A DNA stretch of 42,485 nucleotides from Parcubacteria group bacterium Greene0416_39 (GTDB taxonomy: Bacteria > Patescibacteriota > Minisyncoccia > Minisyncoccales > UBA10102): assembly GCA_007375675.1 (NCBI GenBank), contig VMEU01000002.1, positions 1 through 42,485 of the forward strand. Reading direction: 5' to 3'. The notes beneath the pieces are model-generated. The model was not told the origin of the DNA and did not search any database. It saw only the letters and a list, made by a program, of their open reading frames with translations. Position 1 is the first letter of the stretch, and every line of letters begins with the position of its first letter. The position numbers and the translations under genes were made by a program. Shown here piece by piece: positions 18,201 through 25,664 of this stretch.

Positions 18201-18679
18201 GCCGAAAGCCTTTTTGCAACTTTTTGCCACAAAAAGGGAGAGAGTTCGTATCCAACCAAGCGGTCAAGAATTCTTCTTGCCTGTTGGGCGTTTACCCTGT
18301 TGATGTCAACAGTTCGTGGATTCTTTAACGCTTCTTCTATTGCGGATTTGGTTATTTCGTGGAAGACGATACGCTGGGGATTTTCCAAGTCTAAAACCTG
18401 CGCGAGATGCCACGCGATTGCTTCACCTTCTCTGTCTTCGTCGGTAGCGAGCGTTACGGATTCCGCTTTCTTGGCCGCAGCCTTCAAGGAGGTCACAGTC
18501 TTTCTTGCCTTGGTGGGGATAACGTATGTTGGCTCAAAGTTTTTTTCAACATCGATGCCAAGTCTTCCTTTAGGAAGGTCTCTGATATGTCCATAGGAAG
18601 AAAGTACTCGATACTCCTTTCCCAGAAAGGATTCAATTGTTCGGCCCTTTGCTGGGCTTTCCACCACAATAAGTTTCAT
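15233..18679 (-). CDS. topA: DNA topoisomerase I, intein-containing precursor
   Basis: MKLIVVESPAKGRTIESFLGKEYRVLSSYGHIRDLPKG; ATDEDREGEAIAWHL; CTYHRTDS; C-terminal Cys4 zinc motifs. Confidence 0.95.
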   Translation of the reverse strand: MKLIVVESPAKGRTIESFLGKEYRVLSSYGHIRDLPKGRLGIDVEKNFEPTYVIPTKARKTVTSLKAAAKKAESVTLATDEDREGEAIAWHLAQVLDLENPQRIVFHEITKSAIEEALKNPRTVDINRVNAQQARRILDRLVGYELSPFLWQKVAKRLSAGRVQSVAVRLIADREKEIKAFTAEEYWSIEAILKKSKTEFSALLSKKDTKAIGKLDISSKEQTDEILKRLEGAAYHVADVEQKEIKRNPFPPFTTSTLQQEGSKKLHFSSKFTMSVAQQLYERGLCVDEDTLVVANDGAIYRIAELEHIYKNTRLVGMEETTLQQAEAVVPKFWKLPAPSSMINILTESNDEITVTEDHPLFVIRNGSPQWVEAKHLVSKDSIASLERIAVSRQREPSTVFDLIKLFPPELRERVYFRFGGNETSFPAMEHLLSTSQATLEEIESHYEGIWVKQKAGKTGNAKPQKLPLRITPELAYIVGFIAGDGHLDTRINFAMKASEVGLCHLRELFEKVLDHPYPWLTTLRTQYRLQSTFLYHLFQHLGIPKGNKSSIIDIPNILLRQPDEILHGYIAGLWDTDGCITKSWRNSIRLSYSSRSKVFIDKLQLLLKTFGIPSSKHLDKRNQVYWLLVSAVGVPSFHKYIAPRLVLKKEHWKNLYQKYGALYEKRVINQSQGIPTLNKTVDDLLKAHGIPKHEVSKFLGIDFFNYFGKTDVAHTRNPYIPKQIATALAPMVDTENKLLWHLGTSPVVWKKIKQIKHINYTKQYVYDVTTSTKTFIANGIVSHNCTYHRTDSLNLAESALTTAQSFIQNTYGNEYAAGPRRFKTKTKGAQEAHEAIRPTNLEQTTNNLTPPQKRLYDLIWKRFIASQMAQAVFAASTADIHSKSADSGEYTFRATGQMLKFDGFLKAYPIKFQETQLPLLEKGELLNLEKLIPAQHFTEAPPRYTEASLIKALEEHGVGRPSTYAPTLSTIQDRGYIEKDEQKRFYPTDLGNTVNDMLVTHFPAIVDIAFTAHMEQQLDNIAKGEEQWVPMIKEFYEPFAENLQKKYLEVPKKQAVVEATNKQCPLCTSPIIIRTGRFGKFYACSTFPKCKYTESLQTSNAPIGMTCPKCSKGEVVAKRTKRGKIFYGCNTYPSCDFATWQKPKNEV
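16325..17824 (-). other. intein (500 aa, with LAGLIDADG endonuclease domain) within TopA
   Basis: N-terminus CVDEDTLVVANDG, block B TVTEDHPLFV, LAGLIDADG motifs YIVGFIAGDGHL and YIAGLWDTDGCI, C-terminus VYDVTTSTKTFIANGIVSHN followed by +1 Cys. Confidence 0.95.
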
Positions 18680-20742
18680 GCTTTCATTTTTTCTACAGCT
18701 TCTGACAGCATTTGGCAATAGAGGTTGAGACCAACTGTGTTTATGCTTCCCGATTGCTCTTTGCCCAAAATGTTTCCTGCGCCCCGGAGTTCCAGATCTC
18801 TCATTGCTATTTGGTATCCTAAGCCGATTCCGTGTGCTTCCTTCAAAGCCTTAAGACGAAGGTTCGCTTTTTCACCTGGCCGTGAAGTTATGAAGAAATA
18901 TGCAAAAGCTGGTTTTTCCGATCTTCCAACGCGGCCCCGAATTTGGTACGCCTGGGCCAAGCCGAGTTTTGCTGCATCGTCCACAATTAAAGTATTCACA
19001 TTGGGAAGATCAAGCCCATTTTCAATAATGGTGGTTGCGAGGAGCACGTCGTATTTTCTGTTTTTAAAATCATCCATCATTGTAATAAGGATTGCTTCTC
19101 CTATTCTCCCATGCGCAACACCAATTCTTGTCTTAGGAACAAGCTTTTCCAAAAGCTTTTTCACTGCTTCAATAGTTCCTATCCTATTGTGGAGATAGTA
19201 TACTTGGCCTCCTCTTTGCAGTTCTTTTTGCACCGCTGTTTTGACGAGTTTCTCATTAAAAGAAGCAACAGTGGTTTTAATTGGCATTCGACCCTGCGGG
19301 GAGGTTTGTATAATGCTTATTCCTTTCAGAGATGATAAAGCCATGTACAAAGTTCTTGGGATAGGGGTTGCCGACAAAGAAAGCACGTCAAGGGAGGCGC
19401 GGAGTTCTCTAAGCTTTTCTTTCTGTTTCACGCCAAAACGCTGTTCGTCGTCTATGACGAGCAGCCCGAGATTCTTGAAGGCAATGTCAGAAGACAGAAT
19501 GCGGTGGGTGCCGAGAACCATATCTATGGTTCCACTTTTGATCTGCTCAACAATCCCCTGTTGCTCTCTTTTTGGCTGAAGCCTTGAAAGCATTGCGACG
19601 CGCAGGGGGAGAGATTTCAAGCGTTCTGTAAATGTTTGGAAGTGCTGGTAGGCGAGAATAGTGGTAGGAGCAAGCAACGCGGCTTGGTACCCTTGCTCCA
19701 CAGATCTTACCATGGTTCTTAAGGCAATCTCTGTTTTCCCAAATCCCACGTCTCCGCAGGCAATGCGGTCCATAGGATCTTCTTTTTCCAAATCCTTTTC
19801 AATATCCTGCAGGGTTTCCAGTTGGTCTGGAGTTTCTCTGTATGGGAACGAATCTTCCACTGCCTTAAAGATTTCTCCAGGAGCCTCATAGGGCGGCCTT
19901 TTTGCAACTTCTTTTTGCGCGTAGAGCTCCAAGAGTGCTTTGGCAAGTTTTTCCACCTCTTCTCTCACGCGCCTCTTTGTTTTAAACCAAATCTGCGAGC
20001 CAAGCCGCGATATTTTTGGGTCTGCAAACCCTATGTAGCGCGAAAGTTTCCGTTCAAGGCCCAGAGGAACGAAGAGTTTGTCTCCGCCAGCATATTCCAG
20101 TACGTAGTATTTAATATCCCCTCGGACTGAGCTCGGGGCGAAGGCTGGTATTCGGTATTTAGGATTTGTCCCGACTCTGTCGAGGATCCTCGATGAAATC
20201 GGGATTTGGGAATTAGAAATTAGAAATTGGTCATTTGTGAGCCCCGTGAACTTAGCTACTCCATGATCCAAGTGCACAAGAAAATCTCCTGGCTGTATTC
20301 CCTTGAGATCTGAAAAGAGTTTTTGAGATTTTAATCTTTTCTTAAGAACTTCTTTTGCGAGCTCCTCGTCTTTAACCTCAATACCTAACTTTTCAATTGT
20401 TTCTATGGTGTTTCCGAGAAACTCAATGCGAACCGCAAAAGGGGAATTAATGGGAAAGACTTCCAAGGTCCCACCCCGGTTGCTAAACTCTCCGGGCTCT
20501 TGCACTCCAAACACTTTTTCATACCCCATTTCATCAAGCTTTCGCAAAAGCTGGGATAGTTCCAGCTTTGCGCCTTGCCACAGGTACATGGTGTTGTCTT
20601 CAAAAAACGGCTGAGTTTTGCGCGCTTCCAGTATCTTTTGCAAGTTCTCCTCAAACCAAACATTCCCCTTTTCCAAAAAATACGGGGTTATTGCAACTAT
20701 CAAAACATTCGGAATTGTTTTTGCAGGAAGATTTTTATCCAT
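18676..20742 (-). CDS. mfd: transcription-repair coupling factor Mfd, shortened
   Basis: PGDFLVHLDHGVAKFTGL; RIACGDVGFGKTEIALR; SATPIPRTLYMALS; TTIIENGLDLPNVNTLIV; QIRGRVGRS; ends at the position preceding the canonical D7 domain. Confidence 0.9.
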   Translation of the reverse strand: MDKNLPAKTIPNVLIVAITPYFLEKGNVWFEENLQKILEARKTQPFFEDNTMYLWQGAKLELSQLLRKLDEMGYEKVFGVQEPGEFSNRGGTLEVFPINSPFAVRIEFLGNTIETIEKLGIEVKDEELAKEVLKKRLKSQKLFSDLKGIQPGDFLVHLDHGVAKFTGLTNDQFLISNSQIPISSRILDRVGTNPKYRIPAFAPSSVRGDIKYYVLEYAGGDKLFVPLGLERKLSRYIGFADPKISRLGSQIWFKTKRRVREEVEKLAKALLELYAQKEVAKRPPYEAPGEIFKAVEDSFPYRETPDQLETLQDIEKDLEKEDPMDRIACGDVGFGKTEIALRTMVRSVEQGYQAALLAPTTILAYQHFQTFTERLKSLPLRVAMLSRLQPKREQQGIVEQIKSGTIDMVLGTHRILSSDIAFKNLGLLVIDDEQRFGVKQKEKLRELRASLDVLSLSATPIPRTLYMALSSLKGISIIQTSPQGRMPIKTTVASFNEKLVKTAVQKELQRGGQVYYLHNRIGTIEAVKKLLEKLVPKTRIGVAHGRIGEAILITMMDDFKNRKYDVLLATTIIENGLDLPNVNTLIVDDAAKLGLAQAYQIRGRVGRSEKPAFAYFFITSRPGEKANLRLKALKEAHGIGLGYQIAMRDLELRGAGNILGKEQSGSINTVGLNLYCQMLSEAVEKMKA
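20170..20203. repeat. in-frame palindromic element inside mfd
   Basis: CCCGActctgTCGAGGATCCTCGAtgaaaTCGGG; inner 14-nt perfect palindrome. Confidence 0.75.
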
Positions 20743-20780
20743 TCGTAGGTTATCTATAAAACAAAACCCCGTATTTTCAT

Positions 20781-20866
20781 AGAGGGGGTCGGGGAGATTG
20801 GGTATCTCCCCGTGAAGGAAAACAGTCCCGAGCTCGCGAGGGACGTTAGAAACCGTGGGTTTCTAA
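20781..20866. repeat. dispersed intergenic element, copy 1
   Basis: agagggggtcgggg / ctccccgtgaaggaaaacag / cgttagaaaccgtgggtttctaa; the latter two blocks recur at 39377-39432. Confidence 0.8.
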
Positions 20867-20952
20867 GGAGCGAAGCAAAACTTGTTTTGCGTAGCGACAA
20901 AGTATGGGGTGATTCCGGCAATCAGGACTCTGGGGATATTTGACAATTCCAT
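20863..20952 (-). pseudogene. short ORF resembling the mfd 5' segment, in the mfd frame
   Basis: MELSNIPRVLIAGITPYFVATQNKFCFAP* versus mfd IPNVLIVAITPYF; separated from mfd ATG 20742 by 210 nt (in frame), stop TAG at 20863-20865. Confidence 0.55.
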
Positions 20953-20969
20953 CTGTTAGTACTTATACT
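20940..20969 (+). promoter_or_regulatory. sigma70-type promoter for the 157-aa gene
   Basis: TTGACA-N17-TTATAC(T). Confidence 0.75.
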
Positions 20970-21011
20970 TTTAAGTAGTACGGGAGTCAAATGTGAACAA
21001 GGAGTGGAGTT

Positions 21012-21485
21012 ATGAACGAAACGCAGGAACTCCGCGTTGGTATCTGCGCTTGTACTCGGGCTTTCCATGGACAGCTAGGCGAGCTCACGGTTTCTGTGCA
21101 AGAACTTCAAGATACTATTTTGGAGAACCCAATCATCTTTCTTGTGCGGGAACTCGTGATTCCTGAAGCAAGAGGGCATCGCGAGACATTACACAAGTCA
21201 CGATGCCACTTGTTCCTTGATGTTCATGAGGGTCCATTAGGCGGAGGCGGAGTATCGCTTGTACGGAACGAAATTATCCCAGATAAGAGAGGATGGGATT
21301 CTCTATGGATAGGAGGACAAAGTATTCGGGTAGAGAAGAAATGGCCGGTTGAGCATCCTCCAACAGCTGAAGAAATCCTTCAGACAATCCCCAGGATGCT
21401 TAAGATCCTTCCAGAGGTAAAGTTCCAACAATGGCTTGGCCGCATGACTCCCCAAGGATGGGAGCTTCAAGCCCCCATTCGCTAA
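21012..21485 (+). CDS. hypothetical protein (157 aa)
   Basis: ORF with promoter, GGAG Shine-Dalgarno and downstream terminator. Confidence 0.7.
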   Translation: MNETQELRVGICACTRAFHGQLGELTVSVQELQDTILENPIIFLVRELVIPEARGHRETLHKSRCHLFLDVHEGPLGGGGVSLVRNEIIPDKRGWDSLWIGGQSIRVEKKWPVEHPPTAEEILQTIPRMLKILPEVKFQQWLGRMTPQGWELQAPIR

Positions 21486-21507
21486 AGCGTTGAATGGTGG
21501 TTCGAGA

Positions 21508-21550
21508 CCGAGGCGCGATGATCCAGTTCGTCGCCCTCGGCTTTTTATTT
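21508..21550 (+). terminator. intrinsic terminator
   Basis: CCGAGGCG...CGCCCTCGG followed by CTTTTTATTTT. Confidence 0.75.
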
Positions 21551-21558
21551 TGCAGAAC

Positions 21559-21596
21559 TATCTTCTTAAGCTTGCCATGGCAATGTTAAGAAGATA
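21559..21596 (-). terminator. hairpin overlapping the pth stop
   Basis: TATCTTCTTAA-g-cTTGCCATGGCAAtg-TTAAGAAGATA. Confidence 0.6.
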
Positions 21597-22086
21597 AGAG
21601 AACTTTTGTCAAAGCTTCGAATGCTTGCGCGATCGCAGGTTGGAGAAGAGTTGTTTCTTTTGGAGTAAAGCTTTTGAGGACAAAAGTTTCTACGTTTTTT
21701 GGCTTTCCTGTTGCTGGCCCGCCCGCCGATGAGGTGGGCTGAATGCCGATTCTGATTCTGGTGAAGTTTTTTGTTCCAAGTTCTTTGATAATTGATTCTA
21801 CTCCTTTGTGGCCGGCAGAGCCGCGGCCGAAAGACACTTTGATTTTGCCCAAGAGAATATCAATGTCGTCGTGAACCACGACTAAGTATTTAGTATTTGG
21901 TATTTGGTATTTAGCAACTAATGACTTTACGGCTTTACCCGAATTATTCATGAAGGTTTGAAGTTTGGCAAGAATGGCATTGGGCAATTCAACCTCTTTT
22001 AACGCGTCCAAAACCATAAACCCAACGTTGTGCCGGGTTCTCTCATATTTTTTCCCAGGATTTCCCAATCCTACGATAAGAAACAT
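21586..22086 (-). CDS. pth: peptidyl-tRNA hydrolase, internally shortened
   Basis: MFLIVGLGNPGKKYERTRHNVGFMVLDAL; LQTFMNNSGKAV; VVHDDIDILLGKIKVSFGRGSAGHKGVESI. Confidence 0.93.
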   Translation of the reverse strand: MFLIVGLGNPGKKYERTRHNVGFMVLDALKEVELPNAILAKLQTFMNNSGKAVKSLVAKYQIPNTKYLVVVHDDIDILLGKIKVSFGRGSAGHKGVESIIKELGTKNFTRIRIGIQPTSSAGGPATGKPKNVETFVLKSFTPKETTLLQPAIAQAFEALTKVLLSS

Positions 22087-22146
22087 ATTCCATAGTATAA
22101 CATCCCTGCTTGCAAAACGAAAAAAAATCTGATACTATGCAAAAGT

Positions 22147-22692
22147 ATGAAAAGAACCATTTCTTTTTTCTGGGAGACCGGCAAAGTGGTTATTTTTGCC
22201 CTGGCCATCGTGATTCCAATACGCATGTTTGTGTTTCAGCCATTTTTAGTGAGAGGAGAGTCAATGGAGCCAAACTTTCACCAGGGCGATTACCTTGTTA
22301 TTGACGAGCTTTCGTTTCGTTTTCGAGATCCTGAAAGAGGAGAGGTTATTGTTCTGAAATTTCCAGGCGATACGTCCCAGCGCTATATTAAACGAATCAT
22401 TGGATTACCAGGAGAAACCGTGCAGGTGAAAGACGGGCAAGTGGCCTTGGAGAAAAACGGGGAAGAAATAGTTCTTAATGAATCTTGGTATCTTCCCCTA
22501 AACCTTCATACTCCAGGGAATACCGATATTACTTTGAAAGAAAACGAATACTTTATGCTGGGAGACAATCGCGCTTTTTCTTCAGATTCCAGGCAGTGGG
22601 GAGTGCTTGAACGTAACCTCATTGTGGGACGAGTGCTCGTACGACTTTTCCCGCCCAAGGCCTTAGCTAAAATTCAAGAACCGTCCTACTAA
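22147..22692 (+). CDS. lepB: signal peptidase I
   Basis: FLVRGESMEPNFHQGDYLVIDE; RYIKRIIGLPGETV; GDNRAFSSDSRQWG. Confidence 0.95.
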   Translation: MKRTISFFWETGKVVIFALAIVIPIRMFVFQPFLVRGESMEPNFHQGDYLVIDELSFRFRDPERGEVIVLKFPGDTSQRYIKRIIGLPGETVQVKDGQVALEKNGEEIVLNESWYLPLNLHTPGNTDITLKENEYFMLGDNRAFSSDSRQWGVLERNLIVGRVLVRLFPPKALAKIQEPSY

Positions 22693-22693
22693 C

Positions 22694-23986
22694 ATGCAAA
22701 AAAAGCAGAGACTTCAAGCTCCAACCGGGATGCACGACATTCTCCCAGAGGACCAGCCCTACTTTGAGAAGGTCTATGCAACAGCCAAAGATCTGGCAAC
22801 CTTTTATGGTTTCTCGCGAATTGATACGCCATTGGTAGAAGACGCAAAGCTTTACGAAAAAGGCACAGGAGTTACCACAGACATTGTAGAAAAACAGATG
22901 TTCTTGTTAAGGACGAAAGGAGGCGACGTTCTTGCTCTGCGGCCAGAGTTTACCCCCGGCATGGCAAGAGCGTACCTGCAGCACGGAATGGTCAACCTTC
23001 CCCAGCCCGTGAAGCTGTACACGTCAGGGCCTCTATTTCGCTATGAGCATCCGCAGGCAGGAAGATTTCGCCAGTTTCACCAGGTTGACCTTGAAGTGTT
23101 TGGAGATGAAAGCCCTGCAATTGACGCCCAAGTCATCCAGATTTTTTATTCTTTATTAAAAGAGCTCAAAATTCCTCATCTTACCATTGAAGTGAACAGC
23201 ATTGGAGACAACCAATGCAGGCCGTACTACAAGAAACTCCTGGTGAACTTTTTAAGGTCTCGCCAGTACAGTCTGTGCCTCGAGTGCAGAAGGAGAATGA
23301 AAACCAATCCCTTAAGGATTTTAGACTGCAAGGAAGAAAAATGCCAAAGGGTAAGAGCGCAAGCCCCGCAGATTATTGACCATTTGTGCGATAAGTGCAA
23401 AACCCACTTCACTTCGCTTCTGGAGCTTTTAGACGAAGCAGACCTGCCGTATCATTTAGATCCGTATCTTGTGCGGGGTCTTGACTACTACACAAAAACC
23501 GTGTTTGAAATTATCCCAGAGCGCGCCCAGCCCCAAGAGGGCGGTAAACCTTCATCCTTGGCAGGCGGGGGAAGATTTGATACCCTTGTTAAAGTGTTAG
23601 GGAACAAAGACGTTCCTGCTTCAGGAGCAGCTGCCGGCGTTGAGCGTATTGTATTTTTAATGAAGGAACTTGGCATGAGCGTCCAGATTTCCCAGACGCC
23701 CAAAGTCTTTTTGGCCCAGCTTGGAGAGTCTGCAAAAAAGAAAAGCGTCAAGCTGTTAGAGGAGTTGAGACAGGCGAATATTCCAGTGGCAGAGTCTTTG
23801 GGCAGAGATTCTTTGAGAGCGCAGTTGGCGAGAGCCGACAAATTAGAGGTGGCGTTCACGCTCATTTTGGGCCAGCGGGAAGTGTTAGACAATACCATTG
23901 TGATAAGGCGCATGGACAATGGCATTCAAGAAACCTTGAAAATAGACAAGGTTGTGGAAGAGATCAAGAAGCGATTAAAGAAATAA
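22694..23986 (+). CDS. hisS: histidyl-tRNA synthetase
   Basis: PTGMHDILPEDQPYFEKV; ALRPEFTPGMARAYLQHG; LVRGLDYYTKTVFEI. Confidence 0.95.
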   Translation: MQKKQRLQAPTGMHDILPEDQPYFEKVYATAKDLATFYGFSRIDTPLVEDAKLYEKGTGVTTDIVEKQMFLLRTKGGDVLALRPEFTPGMARAYLQHGMVNLPQPVKLYTSGPLFRYEHPQAGRFRQFHQVDLEVFGDESPAIDAQVIQIFYSLLKELKIPHLTIEVNSIGDNQCRPYYKKLLVNFLRSRQYSLCLECRRRMKTNPLRILDCKEEKCQRVRAQAPQIIDHLCDKCKTHFTSLLELLDEADLPYHLDPYLVRGLDYYTKTVFEIIPERAQPQEGGKPSSLAGGGRFDTLVKVLGNKDVPASGAAAGVERIVFLMKELGMSVQISQTPKVFLAQLGESAKKKSVKLLEELRQANIPVAESLGRDSLRAQLARADKLEVAFTLILGQREVLDNTIVIRRMDNGIQETLKIDKVVEEIKKRLKK

Positions 23987-24301
23987 ATGGATTGTTTGTT
24001 TTGCAAGATTGCAAGAAAGGAGATTCCTTCAGACATCGTGCACGAAGACGAAAAGTTTTTGGTGTTTAAAGACATTAATCCAAAAGCTTTATTTCACGTG
24101 CTTATCATTCCCAAGAAACACATTGAGTCTATAGACCACGTGGAGCTTCAAGATAAAGAATTAATGGGCGAACTCATCCTCACAGCCCAAAAGGTCGCAA
24201 AGGAAAAGAATTTACAAGGATACAAACTTGCAATTAACGTAGGAAGAAAGGGCGGGCAGATCATAGATCACCTGCACCTCCACGTATTAGCTGATCTATG
24301 A
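23987..24301 (+). CDS. HIT family protein
   Basis: DCLFCKIARKEIPSDIVHEDEKFLVFKDINPKALFHVLIIPKKHI; GGQIIDHLHLHVL. Confidence 0.93.
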   Translation: MDCLFCKIARKEIPSDIVHEDEKFLVFKDINPKALFHVLIIPKKHIESIDHVELQDKELMGELILTAQKVAKEKNLQGYKLAINVGRKGGQIIDHLHLHVLADL

Positions 24302-24564
24302 AAGACACCACACGATTTCAAATAAAACGCCAGGAGCGGGAAACAAACCTTTCTTTGGTGCGCCGTTTTACCAAGCGCGTCAAAGAATCGGGAGTTTTGA
24401 GAGCGGCAAAGAGATCGCGCTTTAAGCACCGGGAGTTGAGCGAGGTGAAGAAAAAAGCAGCCACGTTAAGGCGGATTGAAAAGAAACAGGAGCACGATAA
24501 GCTTTTTAAGCTTGGAAAAGTTTCACGAGATGAGTCTAAGAAGTTCAATTCAAGAAAGAATTAG
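24298..24564 (+). CDS. rpsU: 30S ribosomal protein bS21 family
   Basis: Small basic protein, RRFTKRVKESGVLRAAKRSRFKHRELSEVKKKAATLRR. Confidence 0.75.
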   Translation: MKDTTRFQIKRQERETNLSLVRRFTKRVKESGVLRAAKRSRFKHRELSEVKKKAATLRRIEKKQEHDKLFKLGKVSRDESKKFNSRKN

Positions 24565-25030
24565 AGAAGCACTCAAGGCGCATGACCAAGTGCTCGCGGG
24601 CACGCTCCGTTTTCTTTTTGCTTCCATTGTCAATAAAGAGAAAGAGAAGAGGTATAGACTAAGCAAGGAGAGCCCCAAGTTATCACAAGAACAGCTTGCA
24701 AAACAAAGCGAACTCCAAGACCAGGAGGTTTTAGACGTTGTAGCGTCTGAAGCAAAAAAACACAAAGAGTCTATTGAGGCGTTTGAGAAAGGCGGCAGAA
24801 AAGACTTGGTAGTAAAAGAACAGGCAGAACTAAAAATTTTAGAAGTATATCTTCCAGAACAACTGTCGGAAGAAGAAGTCCGAAGACTCGTACAAGAGGC
24901 CATTGCGTCAACAAGTGCTTCCTCTGCGAAAGATATAGGCAAAGTTATGGTTGCCTTGATGCCCAAAGTCAAAGGCCGCGCCGACGGCGCCTTGGTAAAC
25001 AAAATCGTAAAAGAACTTTTGACCTCGTAA
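24530..25030 (+). CDS. yqeY: GatB/YqeY domain protein
   Basis: MSLRSSIQERIREALKAHDQVLAGTLRFLFASI...EAFEKGGRKDLVVKEQAELKILEVYLPEQLSEEE...KGRADGALVNKIVKELL. Confidence 0.92.
   Translation: MSLRSSIQERIREALKAHDQVLAGTLRFLFASIVNKEKEKRYRLSKESPKLSQEQLAKQSELQDQEVLDVVASEAKKHKESIEAFEKGGRKDLVVKEQAELKILEVYLPEQLSEEEVRRLVQEAIASTSASSAKDIGKVMVALMPKVKGRADGALVNKIVKELLTS
24971..24990 (+). repeat. 20-bp direct repeat, left copy (inside yqeY)
   Basis: AAAGGCCGCGCCGACGGCGC, identical at 25645-25664. Confidence 0.95.
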
Positions 25031-25037
25031 ACTTTTA

Positions 25038-25352
25038 ATGGAGGTACGCATTCTTGATGAGTCGCTGGAAGAGTTTATACAGTCGCTGGAGAAGCCGACA
25101 ATTGCAAAAGTTTTACACACGATTGAACTTTTGGAAACATTTGGACATCGTTTGACTATGCCGCACAGCAAGAAGGTTGCTGGTGGCATTTTCGAGTTGC
25201 GAATACGGGGAAGTCAAGAAGTGAGAATTTTCTATGCATTCGATAAAACTTCGGCTGTGCTCCTGCATGGTTTTGTCAAGAAATCTCAAAAAATTCCCTT
25301 GAAAGAAATACAAATGGCAGTGCAGAAACTAAAGGGCTTGACAGGTATATAG
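25038..25352 (+). CDS. RelE/HigB-type toxin (phage Gp49-like family)
   Basis: MEVRILDESLEEFIQSLEKPTIAKVLHTIELLETFGHRL...KVAGGIFELRIRGSQEVRIFYAF. Confidence 0.85.
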   Translation: MEVRILDESLEEFIQSLEKPTIAKVLHTIELLETFGHRLTMPHSKKVAGGIFELRIRGSQEVRIFYAFDKTSAVLLHGFVKKSQKIPLKEIQMAVQKLKGLTGI

Positions 25353-25373
25353 CGTATATGTTATGTTTGAAAT

Positions 25374-25646
25374 ATGAAATCCTACAGACAACTTCGTACA
25401 AAACTTCTCCGGGATAAAAGAGTTAGAGGGGCATACGAAAATCTTGCGCCCGAGTTTGCTTTTGTCAGGATGATTATTCAAAAAAGAGTTGAGAAAGGGT
25501 TGACACAGAAAGAACTTGCCAGTAAAATTGGCACAAAACAGTCTGCTATAAGCCGCTTTGAATCTGGAACTTACAACCCCACCCTTTCTTTTTTAGAGAA
25601 AATCGCGAATGCCTTTGGCGCGAGAGTAATCGTTTCCTTGAAGTAA
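25374..25646 (+). CDS. XRE-family HTH antitoxin
   Basis: FVRMIIQKRVEKGLTQKELASKIGTKQSAISRFESGTYNPTLSFLEKIANAFG. Confidence 0.9.
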   Translation: MKSYRQLRTKLLRDKRVRGAYENLAPEFAFVRMIIQKRVEKGLTQKELASKIGTKQSAISRFESGTYNPTLSFLEKIANAFGARVIVSLK

Positions 25647-25664
25647 AGGCCGCGCCGACGGCGC
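25645..25664 (+). repeat. 20-bp direct repeat, right copy
   Basis: AAAGGCCGCGCCGACGGCGC. Confidence 0.95.
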
